A stretch of 64,000 bases of DNA from CAZQXD01 sp964597315 (GCA_964597315.1 CAZQXD010000013.1:15091-79090), one strand, 5' to 3'. Positions 22,998 to 32,402 are shown, numbered from the stretch's first letter. Program-made: numbers and translations. The notes: generated by a model from the letters alone, not told the origin.

Positions 22998-24194
22998 CTA
23001 CAGGCGCTGGCGCTGGTCGAGAAACCGAAACCCTCGCAACGGCGGTTCCAGGCCCCGGCTCAGAGCGATGGCCTTGAAGCGCTCGCCCATCTCACCGGGC
23101 AGGGTCAGCAGCTTGACCTGTCGGGTCAGTTCCGCGTAGCGGGCGGTATGGCGGGGATCGGCTTCAGCCACCAGTTCCTCCAGTCCACAACCGAACAAAA
23201 AATAAGTCTGGGGGCTATAGCCGGCCACTGTCAGACCAGCGGCCAGGGCTGCCTCGGCCACGGCGGTGAAATCCACGCTAGCGGTAATGTCCTGCAAGCC
23301 CGGCCAGGCCAAGGGGTCGGCGTGGACCCGGTGTCGATAATGGCAAAGCAGGGTGCCAGCGGCGCGTTCGGGGTGGTAGTACTCCCGGCGCGGATAGCCG
23401 TAATCCACCAGTAGCATGACGCCGACCGCCAGCCGTTCGGCCAGGGCGTGCAGCCAAGGGGCCAGGGTGGGGCTGTATTCCGATTCGTAGCCCGGCGGCA
23501 AGGGTTGGCCGATAGCCCCTTGAAGGGTTTCCAGGAACGCCTCCAGGGCCGGGTTTCGTGGCCCCGGCGTCAAGGCGAAGCCGGTTCCGGTCCAGATGAC
23601 GTGTAGGGGTAGGACATCCCGTTGCCCCACCCGGAACCGCTCCACCGGCAGGGCGTCCAGTACTTCGTTGCCCAGCATCACCCCCCGGAATCCTGGCTTG
23701 GGCAGGGCATCCAGCCAACGCACCCGGCTAAGTAGTTCCGGCGCCCGTTCCATTAGGATATGGCGCTGGCGCTGACGCAACTCGCCGCTCAGTTCCAGAA
23801 TGGCATAAGTAGAGGGCAGCGCATCCAGGGCCTGGAATTCCAGCAGCAGCTCGGCGGCCATGATCCCGGAACCGGCCCCCAGCTCCAGGATATCACCCCC
23901 CCCCAGGCGCTCCAGGATTTCGGCGCACTGCCGGGCTAGGCAGCGGGCGAACAGGGGGGATAACTCCGGTGCGGTAATAAAGTCCCCTCCGGGACCGAAT
24001 TTATGGGTCCCGGTCCGGTAATAGCCCAAGCCTGGGGCATATAAGGCCAGTTCCATAAAGCGTCGGAATGGAATACCCCGGGGACCAGCGGTCTGGCACT
24101 CGGCGGCGATAAGCTCCGCCAGCCGTTGGCTGTGGGCGACGCCTTCGGGGTCTGGGTCGGGCAGGGCATTGCCAGGGGGCGGCGTCAATGTCAT
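22998..24194 (-). CDS. MidA-family SAM-dependent methyltransferase (DUF185)
   Basis: 398 residues. RFMELALYAPGLGYYRTG and the SAM-binding ILELGAGSGIMAAELL, followed by RGVMLGNEVLDALPV, are diagnostic of the MidA/NDUFAF7 family. In mitochondria NDUFAF7 methylates an arginine of a complex I subunit during assembly; bacterial roles are less clear. The ATG at 24194 leaves a normal N-terminus, while the open frame runs further into the divergent SDR gene. It is divergent from the SDR with a 36-nt gap between starts. Confidence 0.9.
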   Translation of the reverse strand: MTLTPPPGNALPDPDPEGVAHSQRLAELIAAECQTAGPRGIPFRRFMELALYAPGLGYYRTGTHKFGPGGDFITAPELSPLFARCLARQCAEILERLGGGDILELGAGSGIMAAELLLEFQALDALPSTYAILELSGELRQRQRHILMERAPELLSRVRWLDALPKPGFRGVMLGNEVLDALPVERFRVGQRDVLPLHVIWTGTGFALTPGPRNPALEAFLETLQGAIGQPLPPGYESEYSPTLAPWLHALAERLAVGVMLLVDYGYPRREYYHPERAAGTLLCHYRHRVHADPLAWPGLQDITASVDFTAVAEAALAAGLTVAGYSPQTYFLFGCGLEELVAEADPRHTARYAELTRQVKLLTLPGEMGERFKAIALSRGLEPPLRGFRFLDQRQRL

Positions 24195-24230
24195 GGTCAC
24201 TGTTTCTACGGCGTCTTGAGGGGGCGGTTG

Positions 24231-24998
24231 ATGAAGGCGGACGGTCATGGGGAGGATACCATCGTGACGGGTCACGCGGCCCTGGTCACCGGCGCGGCCC
24301 GCCGGGTGGGGGCGGCCATTGCCCGTTGTCTGCACGGGGCGGGGATGGACTTGAGCCTGCACTATCGCCGCGCTCGGGCCGAGGCCGAAGCCCTGGCGGA
24401 AGAACTAGAAGCCCGCCGACCGGGGTCGGTACAGTTGCTCTCGGGAGATCTTTTGGAAACCTCCCGGCTGGCGGACCTAGCGGCGCGGGCGACGGAACAT
24501 TGGGGACGGCTGGATCTGCTGGTGAATAATGCTTCCGGGTTCTATCCCACCCCCTTGTCAACTGTCACCGAGGCCCAGTGGGATGAGCTGATGGGCAGCA
24601 ATCTCAAGGGGCCGTTTTTTCTCTCCCAGGCCGCCGCCCCCTTTCTGGCGGCCAGCGGCGGCTGCATCGTTAATATCGTGGATATTCACGCCGAGCGGCC
24701 CTTGCCAGGGCACCCGGTCTACAGCATCGCCAAGGCGGGGCTAGCCATGCTGACCCGCGCCCTGGCCATGGAGCTGGCTCCCCGGGTGCGGGTCAACGGC
24801 GTGGCGCCCGGAGCTATTCTCTGGCCGGAGGCCGGGACCGATCCTCAGCGCCAGGCCCAAGTGCTATCCCGAGTGGCCCTGGGGCGGCTGGGGTCGCCGG
24901 AAGACATTGCCCGGGCCGTGTTGTTTCTGGCTCGGGATGCGGGTTATATCACCGGTCAGGTGCTGGCTGTGGACGGCGGCCGGGGCCTATCTATCTGA
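24231..24998 (+). CDS. Pteridine reductase-like short-chain dehydrogenase (FolM type)
   Basis: 255 residues, SDR fold. The N-terminal VTGAARRVGAAIA carries the ARRVG variant typical of pteridine reductase/FolM rather than the TGxxxGIG of most SDRs; LLVNNASGFYPTPL and the catalytic PVYSIAKAGL follow. It probably reduces dihydro- to tetrahydro-pterin or folate. folK and folB are directly downstream on the other strand, which supports a pterin role. The ATG at 24231 follows gaggggg. folM would be the natural symbol but orthology is not proven. Confidence 0.85.
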   Translation: MKADGHGEDTIVTGHAALVTGAARRVGAAIARCLHGAGMDLSLHYRRARAEAEALAEELEARRPGSVQLLSGDLLETSRLADLAARATEHWGRLDLLVNNASGFYPTPLSTVTEAQWDELMGSNLKGPFFLSQAAAPFLAASGGCIVNIVDIHAERPLPGHPVYSIAKAGLAMLTRALAMELAPRVRVNGVAPGAILWPEAGTDPQRQAQVLSRVALGRLGSPEDIARAVLFLARDAGYITGQVLAVDGGRGLSI

Positions 24999-25053
24999 GC
25001 GCCGTCGGCTGACCAGCAGGATGGTTGGCGCGTGGAGCGTAGTGCATATATCC

Positions 25054-25545
25054 CTAATCCCGCCCCAGGCTTACGGGCACCAGCTCTACCCCGGTTTTAT
25101 CAAAAGCGGCCCATAGTTCGGCGAAGGTCTGTCCCAAGACCGGATGCCGCCGCTCCCCGGCGATTTCCGCCAGGGGGCAGAGCATAAAGGCATAGCGGAT
25201 GATGTCTTTGCGGGGGATGCGTACTCCAGGCTCGTCCAACACCTGTTGGTCGTAGAGCAGCAGGTCCAGGTCCAGGGTACGGGGGGAGAAGCGGGGTGCG
25301 TCCCGGCGTCGGCCATGGGCATCTTCAATGCGATGCAGTTCCGCCGCCACGTCGCGCACCCCACGACCGGTGTCGAAGCCCGCCACCAGATTCAGGAAAT
25401 CGTCCCCCTCGAAGCCCACCGCCCGGTTGCGGTAGATGGTGGATAGGGTCAGGGGGCCGAAGGATTGCTCCAGTTCCGTCAGGGATGCGGTCACATGATA
25501 ATGAGGGTCCACGTTGCCGCCGATGCTGATATAGACTCGGGCCAT
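25054..25545 (-). CDS. folK: 2-amino-4-hydroxy-6-hydroxymethyldihydropteridine pyrophosphokinase
   Basis: 163 residues, the usual length. HPPK transfers pyrophosphate from ATP to hydroxymethyl-dihydropterin, the step before dihydropteroate synthase. Signature motif APRFSPRTLDLDLLLYD (with the two metal-binding aspartates) is perfect, with IYRNRAVGFEGDDFLNLV earlier. It starts 5 nt after the stop of folB on the same strand, so the two form an operon. Confidence 0.96.
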   Translation of the reverse strand: MARVYISIGGNVDPHYHVTASLTELEQSFGPLTLSTIYRNRAVGFEGDDFLNLVAGFDTGRGVRDVAAELHRIEDAHGRRRDAPRFSPRTLDLDLLLYDQQVLDEPGVRIPRKDIIRYAFMLCPLAEIAGERRHPVLGQTFAELWAAFDKTGVELVPVSLGRD

Positions 25546-25550
25546 GGGAG

Positions 25551-25928
25551 TCAGTCGGGTTGGTGGGTGGCAGGTGTCCGCTCGCCCCGTTCGATGATGA
25601 CCCCCACCTCCCGGGAGCCGCGCACCGCGCCGGGTTTGCTCAGGGACAGGCGTAGCCAGGGTACGCCGAACTCGTTGCGCACGATGGCGGCGATGCGTTC
25701 GGCTAGGGTCTCCACCAGCAGAAACTCACTGTCCTCCGCGAACCGGATCAACCGCTTGGCCACGGCCTTGTAATCGAGGGTCTGTGCAATGTCGTCGGAG
25801 GCCGCCGCCGGACGGATATCGGTCCCCAGTTCCAGGTCGATACTGATGGTCTGCTTGATCTTGCGCTCCCAGTCGTAGATGCCGATGACCGTTTCGACGC
25901 GCAGTTCGCGTATAAAAATGATATCCAT
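25551..25928 (-). CDS. folB: Dihydroneopterin aldolase
   Basis: 125 residues. FolB converts dihydroneopterin to hydroxymethyl-dihydropterin and glycolaldehyde. It opens with the family-typical MDIIFIRELRVETVIGIYDWE; the catalytic tyrosine lies in TLDYKAVAKRL and the late lysine in SLSKPGAVRGSR. First gene of a folB-folK minus-strand pair, divergent from plsY across 79 bp. Confidence 0.95.
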   Translation of the reverse strand: MDIIFIRELRVETVIGIYDWERKIKQTISIDLELGTDIRPAAASDDIAQTLDYKAVAKRLIRFAEDSEFLLVETLAERIAAIVRNEFGVPWLRLSLSKPGAVRGSREVGVIIERGERTPATHQPD

Positions 25929-26007
25929 GCCCGATCCCGTTATAGTATGGCTAAATCATAATGCCGGTTCATGACGGCCGCCGACAAGCTACTGGTCTAG
26001 GACACTC

Positions 26008-26601
26008 ATGATCATCGACACCGCTTGCGTCGTGCTCGGCTATTTGCTGGGTTCAGTTTCCGCCGCTATTCTGGTCTGCCGATTGTTCGGCTTGCCCGAT
26101 CCCCGTAGCCAAGGCTCCCACAACCCCGGAGCCACCAATGTGCTGCGCCTAGGGGGCAAGCTGCCCGCCGTCATTACCCTGGTGGGGGATTGTCTCAAGG
26201 GGTTGCTGCCGGTGCTGCTGGCCAAGCTGGTGGGGGCTAGCGATCTGGGTTTGGCGCTCACCGCTCTGGCGGCGTTTCTAGGCCATTTATATCCAGTGTT
26301 TTTCAGGTTCCAGGGCGGCAAGGGAGTAGCCACGGCCTTTGGGGTGGTTCTGGGGCTGTTCCCCTGGGTGGCGTTGCTGGTGCTGGCCACCTGGCTGGTC
26401 ATGGCCGTGGTGACGCGAATCTCCTCCCTGTCGGCCCTGACGGCTGCGGGTCTGGCGCCGGTGTTTATCTGGTGGTTTAATCTGCCCGCCGTGTATGTGC
26501 TGGCCATGCTGATTATGGTGGCCCTGCTGGTCTGGCGTCACCAAGACAACATTCAGCGGCTGCTGGACGGAACCGAAACCCGAATGGGCAAAAAGAGCTA
26601 A
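26008..26601 (+). CDS. plsY: Acyl-phosphate glycerol-3-phosphate acyltransferase PlsY
   Basis: 197 residues, integral membrane protein with about five hydrophobic segments. PlsY acylates glycerol-3-phosphate from acyl-phosphate, the first phospholipid step. Active-site motifs: GSVSAAILVCRLFG, DPRSQGSHNPGATNVLR and FRFQGGKGVATAFG, all canonical. It ends 5 nt from the converging tsaD stop. Confidence 0.96.
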   Translation: MIIDTACVVLGYLLGSVSAAILVCRLFGLPDPRSQGSHNPGATNVLRLGGKLPAVITLVGDCLKGLLPVLLAKLVGASDLGLALTALAAFLGHLYPVFFRFQGGKGVATAFGVVLGLFPWVALLVLATWLVMAVVTRISSLSALTAAGLAPVFIWWFNLPAVYVLAMLIMVALLVWRHQDNIQRLLDGTETRMGKKS

Positions 26602-26606
26602 CCCCC

Positions 26607-27617
26607 TCAACCCTCCTCGGGTGGTTCCAGGCTGTCCAGGGGGCAGCGAGCCATGGCCCGGATGGCGAGGCCCTGGCGCTGCCCAGCCACTAGCCGCCGG
26701 TAGCCGGCGTAGGCGATCATCGCCCCGTTGTCGGTGCAGAACTCGGGGCGGGGATAGTAAACTCGTCCCGGCAATCCAGCGAGTTTATCCCGCAGCCGAC
26801 GGTTAGCGCCCACGCCGCCGGCCACCACCAGCCGGTGGCTGTCGGTGGCCTGAAGGGCGCGGCGGCATTTGATAAATAAGGTGTCCACCACGGCGTCCTC
26901 GAAGGCCCGGGCCACGTCGGCGTCGTTGGCGGGGGAGCGGTCGAGGGTGTTCAAGGTGTTCAGGGCGTGGGTTTTGAGGCCGCTGAAACTGAAATCCAAA
27001 CCTGGCCGGTCGGTCATGGGGCGGGGGAAGCGAAATCGCGCCGGATTCCCTTGTTCGGCCAGACGGGCCAGGTGCGGCCCTCCAGGGTAGGGCAGACCCA
27101 GCAACTTGGCGGTCTTGTCGAAGGCTTCTCCGGCGGCGTCGTCCAGGGTCTCGCCGAGAATCCGGTAGCGGCCCACCCCGCCCACCTCCACCAGCAGGGT
27201 ATGACCGCCGGAGACCAGCAAGGCCACGAACGGAAAGGCCGGAGGGTCGCTCTCCAGCATAGGCGCCAGCAAATGACCCTCCATGTGGTGAACCCCCACT
27301 GCCGGCACGCCCCAGGCCCAGGCCAGGCTGCGGCCCAGGGCCGCGCCCACCAGCAGAGCGCCGATCAGCCCCGGCCCGGCGGTGTAGGCCACGCCTCGCA
27401 CTTGAGCGCTCTCCACACCGGCTTGGCGGAATACCTCCCGCAGCAGGGGCACGGCTTTGCGCACATGGTCCCGGGAAGCCAGTTCTGGAACCACACCGCC
27501 AAATTGAGCGTGCAGGGCGACCTGGCTGTAAAGGGTGTGGGCCAGCAGGCCGCGCGCTCCATCGTAGAGCGCGACCCCGGTTTCGTCACAGGACGTCTCG
27601 ATACCCAATATCAACAT
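26607..27617 (-). CDS. tsaD: tRNA N6-threonylcarbamoyladenosine transferase TsaD
   Basis: 336 residues, standard length. TsaD transfers the threonylcarbamoyl group to A37 of ANN-decoding tRNAs. It starts ILGIETSCDETGVALYD; the metal-binding histidines are in VGVHHMEGHLLAP, with LVSGGHTLLVEV and VAGGVGANRRLR following. Divergent from rpsU, the classic gammaproteobacterial arrangement. Confidence 0.97.
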   Translation of the reverse strand: MLILGIETSCDETGVALYDGARGLLAHTLYSQVALHAQFGGVVPELASRDHVRKAVPLLREVFRQAGVESAQVRGVAYTAGPGLIGALLVGAALGRSLAWAWGVPAVGVHHMEGHLLAPMLESDPPAFPFVALLVSGGHTLLVEVGGVGRYRILGETLDDAAGEAFDKTAKLLGLPYPGGPHLARLAEQGNPARFRFPRPMTDRPGLDFSFSGLKTHALNTLNTLDRSPANDADVARAFEDAVVDTLFIKCRRALQATDSHRLVVAGGVGANRRLRDKLAGLPGRVYYPRPEFCTDNGAMIAYAGYRRLVAGQRQGLAIRAMARCPLDSLEPPEEG

Positions 27618-27665
27618 AGTGGCATTGTCTCCTTCCGCGGCGCCTTACCGCAACTCTATTAACGC

Positions 27666-27695
27666 TTTACACAGCTTTGGCCCAATGAGTAGAAT
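27666..27695 (+). promoter_or_regulatory. Sigma-70 promoter of the rpsU-yqeY-dnaG-rpoD operon
   Basis: tttaca at 27666-27671 and tagaat at 27690-27695 separated by 18 nt, about 50 bases before the rpsU ATG in the tsaD-rpsU divergent gap. Good match to the housekeeping consensus and the expected place for the macromolecular-synthesis operon promoter. Confidence 0.65.
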
Positions 27696-27749
27696 TACGG
27701 GCTACCCTTGGCATTTATGCCTGTTTCCATTGGTGAGGTGACGATTTAC

Positions 27750-27965
27750 ATGCCTTCTGTTAAAGTCAAAGAAAATGAGCCTTTTGACGTAGCCCTACGG
27801 CGTTTCAAGCGGTCCTGCGAGAAAGCCGGTATTCTCTCCGAAGTTCGACGGCGCGAATTCTACGAAAAACCCACCCAGGAGCGTAAGCGCAAGCAGGCCG
27901 CAGCCGTCAAGCGTCACCTCAAGAAGCTTTCCCGGGAGAATGCCCGGCGCAACCGTCTGTACTAA
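27750..27965 (+). CDS. rpsU: 30S ribosomal protein S21
   Basis: 71 residues, almost the E. coli length. MPSVKVKENEPFDVALRRF and RREFYEKPTQERKRK are S21 signatures, and the tail is very basic (NARRNRLY). The ATG at 27750 follows gaggtga; in-frame codons upstream are not conserved. First gene of the macromolecular-synthesis operon. Confidence 0.97.
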   Translation: MPSVKVKENEPFDVALRRFKRSCEKAGILSEVRRREFYEKPTQERKRKQAAAVKRHLKKLSRENARRNRLY

Positions 27966-27976
27966 ACCCCCCGCCC

Positions 27977-28423
27977 ATGTCCCTCCAAGCACGTATCCAG
28001 GATGACATGAAAACCGCCTTACGGGCCAAGGACAAGGGTCGGCTGGCGGTGATTCGGCTGATCATGGCCGCTGTCAAACAACGGGAAGTGGATGAGCGAA
28101 TCACTCTGGACGATGCTCAGGTGCTGGTTGTGCTGGATAAAATGCTCAAGCAGCGCCGTGAATCCATCACCCAGTTTCGGGACGCGGGCCGCCACGATCT
28201 GGTCGAGAAAGAGTCCTTCGAGGCCGAGGTTATTCAGGGCTATCTGCCCCAGGCCCTGAGCGATGATGAAATCAATCTGCTGATCTCGGACGCCATCGAC
28301 GCCACCGGCGCCCAGACTCTTCGCGACATGGGTAAGGTCATGGCCCATATCAAGCCCAAGGCCCAGGGACGCGTCGATATGGGGGCGGTCAGCGCCCGCG
28401 TCAAATCCCGACTGGCCGGGTGA
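27977..28423 (+). CDS. yqeY: GatB/YqeY domain protein
   Basis: 148 residues. It begins LQARIQDDMKTALRAKDKGR and contains DARRHDLVEKE-type sequence (FRDAGRHDLVEKESFE) and YLPQALSDDEI, matching YqeY, a stand-alone relative of the tRNA-binding tail of the GatB amidotransferase subunit. Its role is uncertain. It lies 11 nt after rpsU, before dnaG, as in many gammaproteobacteria. Confidence 0.95.
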   Translation: MSLQARIQDDMKTALRAKDKGRLAVIRLIMAAVKQREVDERITLDDAQVLVVLDKMLKQRRESITQFRDAGRHDLVEKESFEAEVIQGYLPQALSDDEINLLISDAIDATGAQTLRDMGKVMAHIKPKAQGRVDMGAVSARVKSRLAG

Positions 28424-28482
28424 GGGACCCACGTCCTTTTCGCGGCACTGGCGATTCCCCTGGGGACGCCTAAGCTAGTGGT

Positions 28483-30249
28483 ATGGTTGGTCGTATTCCC
28501 CAGGCATTCATTGATGAACTGCTAAGCCGCGTCGACATCGTCGAAATCATCGACAGCCGAGTGCGGCTTCGCAAAGCCGGCCGTGAATACACGGCCTGTT
28601 GCCCGTTTCATAACGAAAAAACCCCCTCGTTCACCGTCAGTCCCGGCAAGCAGTTCTATCATTGTTTTGGCTGCGGCGCCCATGGCACCGCCCTAGGCTT
28701 TGTCATGGATTTCGAACATCTGAGCTTCCCGGAGGCGGTGGAAGAACTGGCTCGCCGCGCGGGCCTGGACGTGCCCCGGGAGGCCGATCAGGCGGTTCGG
28801 CAATCCGGGGGCCATGAGTTGCTACCCTTGGTGGAACGGGCTGACCGCTGGTTCCAGTGGCAGTTGCGAAAACACCCGGAGCGGGAGCGGGCGGTGGCCT
28901 ACCTCAAGCAGCGCGGCTTGAGCGGCGAGGTGGTTAAGGCATTTGGCATCGGTTACGCGCCACCCGGCTGGGACGGCCTGATCAAGGCGCTGACCGGCGA
29001 GGGCGTCACGCTTAAGCAGATGCTGGATGCCGGGCTGATTACCCTCAAAGACAGCGGCGGCTATGATCGTTTTCGGGACCGAGTGATGTTTCCTATTCGG
29101 GACCGTCGTGGCCGCGCCATTGCCTTTGGTGGCCGGGTTCTGGACGCCGAGGCCACTCCCAAATACTTAAATTCACCGGAGACACCCTTCTTCCATAAGG
29201 GTCGGGAGCTGTATGGCCTGTACGAAGCGCGGATGGCCACCCGGCAATTGTCGCGGCTTATCGTGGTGGAGGGTTATATGGATGTGGTGGCCCTGGCCCA
29301 GCATGGCATTCCCTATGCCGTGGCCACCCTGGGCACCGCCACCACACCAGAACATCTGGAACGGTTGTTTCGGGTATGTCGAGAGCTGGTGTTCTGTTTC
29401 GACGGCGACCGCGCCGGACGGGACGCGGCTTGGCGCGCCTTGGAGCATACCCTGCCCCAGTTGCGTGATGACCGCCAGGCGGGGTTTCTGTTCCTGCCTG
29501 AGGGGGAGGACCCGGACAGCCTGGTGCGGCGCTTGGGCCAGTCGGGCTTCGAGTCCCAACTGCGCCAAGCCCGACCCTTGGTGGAGTATCTATTCCAACA
29601 TCTGGAAACCCAGGCCAGCCCGGCTACCCTGGATGGACGAGCCAGGTTGCTGGCGCTGGCCAGACCGCTGCTGGAACGGGTGCCGGCCGATGCCTATCGA
29701 CAGGTCATGGCCAGTCGTCTGGCCGAGCTGACCCGAATGGAGGCCGGAGAACTCAACCGACGTCTCCGACAGCCAGTCAATGAGCAGCCGAACCCTGGCG
29801 GCGGGAAGATTAATTCGCAGCGCAGCCCGGCGCGCACGGCAATCGCTTTGCTGCTCAATGATACCCGCCTAAGCCAAGGTGTGGCTGATCGGGATTGGCT
29901 GCGGGAAGCGGGCGATCCGGGAACGGACTTGCTGGTCCAGTTACTTGATTTACTCCATGCCAACCCCAATATCTCTACAGCCGCGCTGCTATTGGAGCGT
30001 TTCAGGAACCCGGAGACCCAGCAGTTGACAAAGACCGGGCGGATACTGGAAAGGCTGGCTCATTCCCCACCAGAAATTTCCGTAAGCCTGTATCAACAGG
30101 AATTTCTGGGAGCCATTAAGCGACTGCAAGAGTTATACAGTCCAGAGAAACGGCTGCTGGACAAGCTAGCCCGGGGTGAGGGCGAACTGGATGCCAAGGA
30201 ACTGGAGGAATTACGCAAACGCGGCAAACCCCGGCCAGTCAAAATATAG
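28483..30249 (+). CDS. dnaG: DNA primase
   Basis: 588 residues, normal for DnaG, which makes RNA primers at replication forks. The zinc ribbon is CCPFHNEKTPSF with FYHCFGCGAHG. The Toprim core has IVVEGYMDVVALAQ with the catalytic glutamate and the metal-binding CFDGDRAGRDAAWRA. The C-terminal ~150 residues form the less conserved DnaB-binding part (ending KRGKPRPVKI). It starts 59 nt after yqeY. Confidence 0.97.
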   Translation: MVGRIPQAFIDELLSRVDIVEIIDSRVRLRKAGREYTACCPFHNEKTPSFTVSPGKQFYHCFGCGAHGTALGFVMDFEHLSFPEAVEELARRAGLDVPREADQAVRQSGGHELLPLVERADRWFQWQLRKHPERERAVAYLKQRGLSGEVVKAFGIGYAPPGWDGLIKALTGEGVTLKQMLDAGLITLKDSGGYDRFRDRVMFPIRDRRGRAIAFGGRVLDAEATPKYLNSPETPFFHKGRELYGLYEARMATRQLSRLIVVEGYMDVVALAQHGIPYAVATLGTATTPEHLERLFRVCRELVFCFDGDRAGRDAAWRALEHTLPQLRDDRQAGFLFLPEGEDPDSLVRRLGQSGFESQLRQARPLVEYLFQHLETQASPATLDGRARLLALARPLLERVPADAYRQVMASRLAELTRMEAGELNRRLRQPVNEQPNPGGGKINSQRSPARTAIALLLNDTRLSQGVADRDWLREAGDPGTDLLVQLLDLLHANPNISTAALLLERFRNPETQQLTKTGRILERLAHSPPEISVSLYQQEFLGAIKRLQELYSPEKRLLDKLARGEGELDAKELEELRKRGKPRPVKI

Positions 30250-30336
30250 ACGAGCCTGGATAAAGGCCGATTTTATTGATATAGTTTCCGGTTTACTTTG
30301 CCGAATCCATCACTTTTTTGGGTGTATCAAAAGGTC

Positions 30337-32190
30337 ATGAGCGAACAGCAACAGTCACAGTTGAAAAAGTTGATCGCCCAGGGCAAGGAGCAGGGCTTCC
30401 TGACCTACGCTGAGGTGAATGACCATTTGCCGGATGATATCGTCGATCCCGAGCAGATCGAAGACATCATCGCGATGATCAACGATATGGGCATCGAGGT
30501 CCACGAGTACGCTCCCGATGCGGATACTTTGTTGCTGAATGAGAGTTCTGTCAATAGCGATGATGACGACGTGGCCGAGGAAGCTGCTGCGGCCCTAGCC
30601 GCAGTGGACAGCGAGTTCGGCCGCACCACGGACCCGGTGCGCATGTATATGCGGGAAATGGGGACCGTGGAACTGCTCACCCGAGAAGGTGAAATCCTGA
30701 TTGCCAAGCGCATCGAGGAGGGCATGGCCCAAGTGCTGTCGGCCCTGTCCAGCTATGCGCCTGTCTTCCAAGCCCTTCTGCATGAATACGCGGCCGTTCA
30801 AGAGGGCCGACTCCGGTTGGCCGACCTGCTTAGCGGTTTTTCGGGGCAAGATGACATCGCCGATGTACCGACCGAAGATGAAGAATCCACCACCGTTGCC
30901 AGCGACGATAGCGAAAACGATGGCGACGGCGACGATGATGATGATGACGATGAGTCCGTGGACGGTGGCGACACCGGTCCCGATCCCGAAGAGGCGGCCC
31001 GCCGCTTCGCCGAGTTATCCGAACTGTACAGCAAGGTTCTCCATGCCCTGGATGATCTGGGCTTGCAGCATCCAGATACCCAGGCCCTGCGCCAGGAACT
31101 GTCCAGCCGTTTCCTGGAGCTGAAGCTGACGCCCAAGGTGCTGGACCGGCTGGTGCTCGAATTACGGGATACGGTGGACCGGATTCGCACCCAGGAAAGA
31201 GCCGTGATGGACATTTGCATCGGTCGAGCCGGGATGCCTCGCAAGTTGTTCATCACGTCGTTTCCAGAGCAGGAAACCAACACCGACTGGGTGAATACGC
31301 ATATCGAAGCCCGCAAGTCCTATTCCTCGGCCCTGGAAGGGCATCGGGACGTTATCCGAGCGGCGCAAATGCGCTTGGCCGATATCGAACGGGAGGCACG
31401 GCTGCCTATCCACGAAATCAAGGATATCAACCGCACCATGTCCATTGGCGAGGCCAAGGCCCGGCGCGCCAAAAAGGAAATGGTGGAGGCTAACCTGCGG
31501 TTGGTGATCTCTATCGCCAAGAAATACACCAATCGGGGTTTGCAGTTTCTGGATCTGATCCAAGAGGGCAATATCGGCCTGATGAAGGCGGTGGACAAAT
31601 TCGAATACCGGCGCGGCTACAAGTTTTCCACCTACGCCACCTGGTGGATACGCCAGGCCATCACCCGGTCCATCGCCGATCAGGCCCGCACCATCCGAAT
31701 TCCGGTGCACATGATCGAGACCATCAACAAGCTCAACCGCATCTCCCGGCAGATGCTTCAGGAAATGGGCCGGGAGCCGACCCCCGACGAGCTGGCGGAA
31801 CGCATGGAAATGCCCGAGGACAAGGTGCGCAAGGTCTTGAAGATTGCTAAAGAGCCGATTTCCATGGAGACGCCCATCGGCGACGACGAGGACTCCCATT
31901 TGGGAGACTTCATTGAGGACATCGCGGTGTTGTCGCCGGTGGATATGGCCACTATTGAGGGTCTAAAGGAGTCTACCCGGGAGGTGCTGGCCAGCCTTAC
32001 CCCCCGGGAGGCCAAAGTGTTGCGGATGCGCTTTGGCATCGATATGAATACCGATCACACCCTGGAAGAGGTGGGCAAGCAGTTCGATGTAACCCGGGAA
32101 CGGATCCGGCAGATTGAGGCCAAGGCGCTTCGCAAGCTGCGTCACCCCAACCGTTCCGAGCAGTTGCGAAGCTTCCTGGACCTGGAGTGA
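30337..32190 (+). CDS. rpoD: RNA polymerase primary sigma factor (sigma-70)
   Basis: 617 residues. Region 1.1 starts SQLKKLIAQGKEQGFLTYAE, region 1.2 is DPVRMYMREMGTVELLTREG, region 2 has KKYTNRGLQFLDLIQEGN and FSTYATWWIRQAI, and region 4.2 ends in VTRERIRQIEAKALRKLRHP. The non-conserved region between 1.2 and 2 holds a very acidic stretch of about 30 residues (around nt 30900-30965) with seven consecutive Asp. The frame opens at 30298, but MSEQQQSQ at 30337 is the family-typical start. Confidence 0.97.
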   Translation: MSEQQQSQLKKLIAQGKEQGFLTYAEVNDHLPDDIVDPEQIEDIIAMINDMGIEVHEYAPDADTLLLNESSVNSDDDDVAEEAAAALAAVDSEFGRTTDPVRMYMREMGTVELLTREGEILIAKRIEEGMAQVLSALSSYAPVFQALLHEYAAVQEGRLRLADLLSGFSGQDDIADVPTEDEESTTVASDDSENDGDGDDDDDDDESVDGGDTGPDPEEAARRFAELSELYSKVLHALDDLGLQHPDTQALRQELSSRFLELKLTPKVLDRLVLELRDTVDRIRTQERAVMDICIGRAGMPRKLFITSFPEQETNTDWVNTHIEARKSYSSALEGHRDVIRAAQMRLADIEREARLPIHEIKDINRTMSIGEAKARRAKKEMVEANLRLVISIAKKYTNRGLQFLDLIQEGNIGLMKAVDKFEYRRGYKFSTYATWWIRQAITRSIADQARTIRIPVHMIETINKLNRISRQMLQEMGREPTPDELAERMEMPEDKVRKVLKIAKEPISMETPIGDDEDSHLGDFIEDIAVLSPVDMATIEGLKESTREVLASLTPREAKVLRMRFGIDMNTDHTLEEVGKQFDVTRERIRQIEAKALRKLRHPNRSEQLRSFLDLE

Positions 32191-32224
32191 GGCGGCGCTT
32201 GCCGGTATACTTGCCGCGCTTTCC

Positions 32225-32301
32225 GGGCCCTTAGCTCAGTTGGTCAGAGCAGTCGACTCATAATCGATTGGTCGTAGGTTCAAGTCCTACAGGGCCCACC
32301 A
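32225..32301 (+). tRNA. tRNA-Ile(CAT), the AUA decoder requiring lysidine
   Basis: 77 nt with encoded CCA. Acceptor gggccct (32225-32231) pairs perfectly with agggccc (32291-32297); D arm gctcagttggtcagagc, anticodon loop ctcataa (anticodon CAT), T loop gttcaagtc. Overall it closely follows E. coli ileX, including the arm starting cgactcataatcg, rather than elongator Met. It lies just after rpoD, as ileX does near rpoD in E. coli. TilS modification of C34 is expected. Confidence 0.9.
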
Positions 32302-32310
32302 TCTGATCCG

Positions 32311-32343
32311 GCCCGCGCCATCAAGTGGCGCGGGCTTTTTTTT
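32311..32343 (+). terminator. Rho-independent terminator after tRNA-Ile
   Basis: gcccgcgcca at 32311-32320 pairs with tggcgcgggc at 32326-32335 around a five-base loop and is followed by eight T. Strong terminator ending the rpoD/tRNA region. Confidence 0.93.
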
Positions 32344-32402
32344 CTCTGGAGGCTATACTAGATAAGTCTTTAATCCTCCCCGGGTCGAAGGAGTGAGCCG
32401 CC

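Noticed and set aside
32225..32301. Elongator tRNA-Met
   Set aside because: Anticodon CAT fits both, but the arms follow E. coli tRNA-Ile2 (ileX) closely and the position after rpoD agrees.
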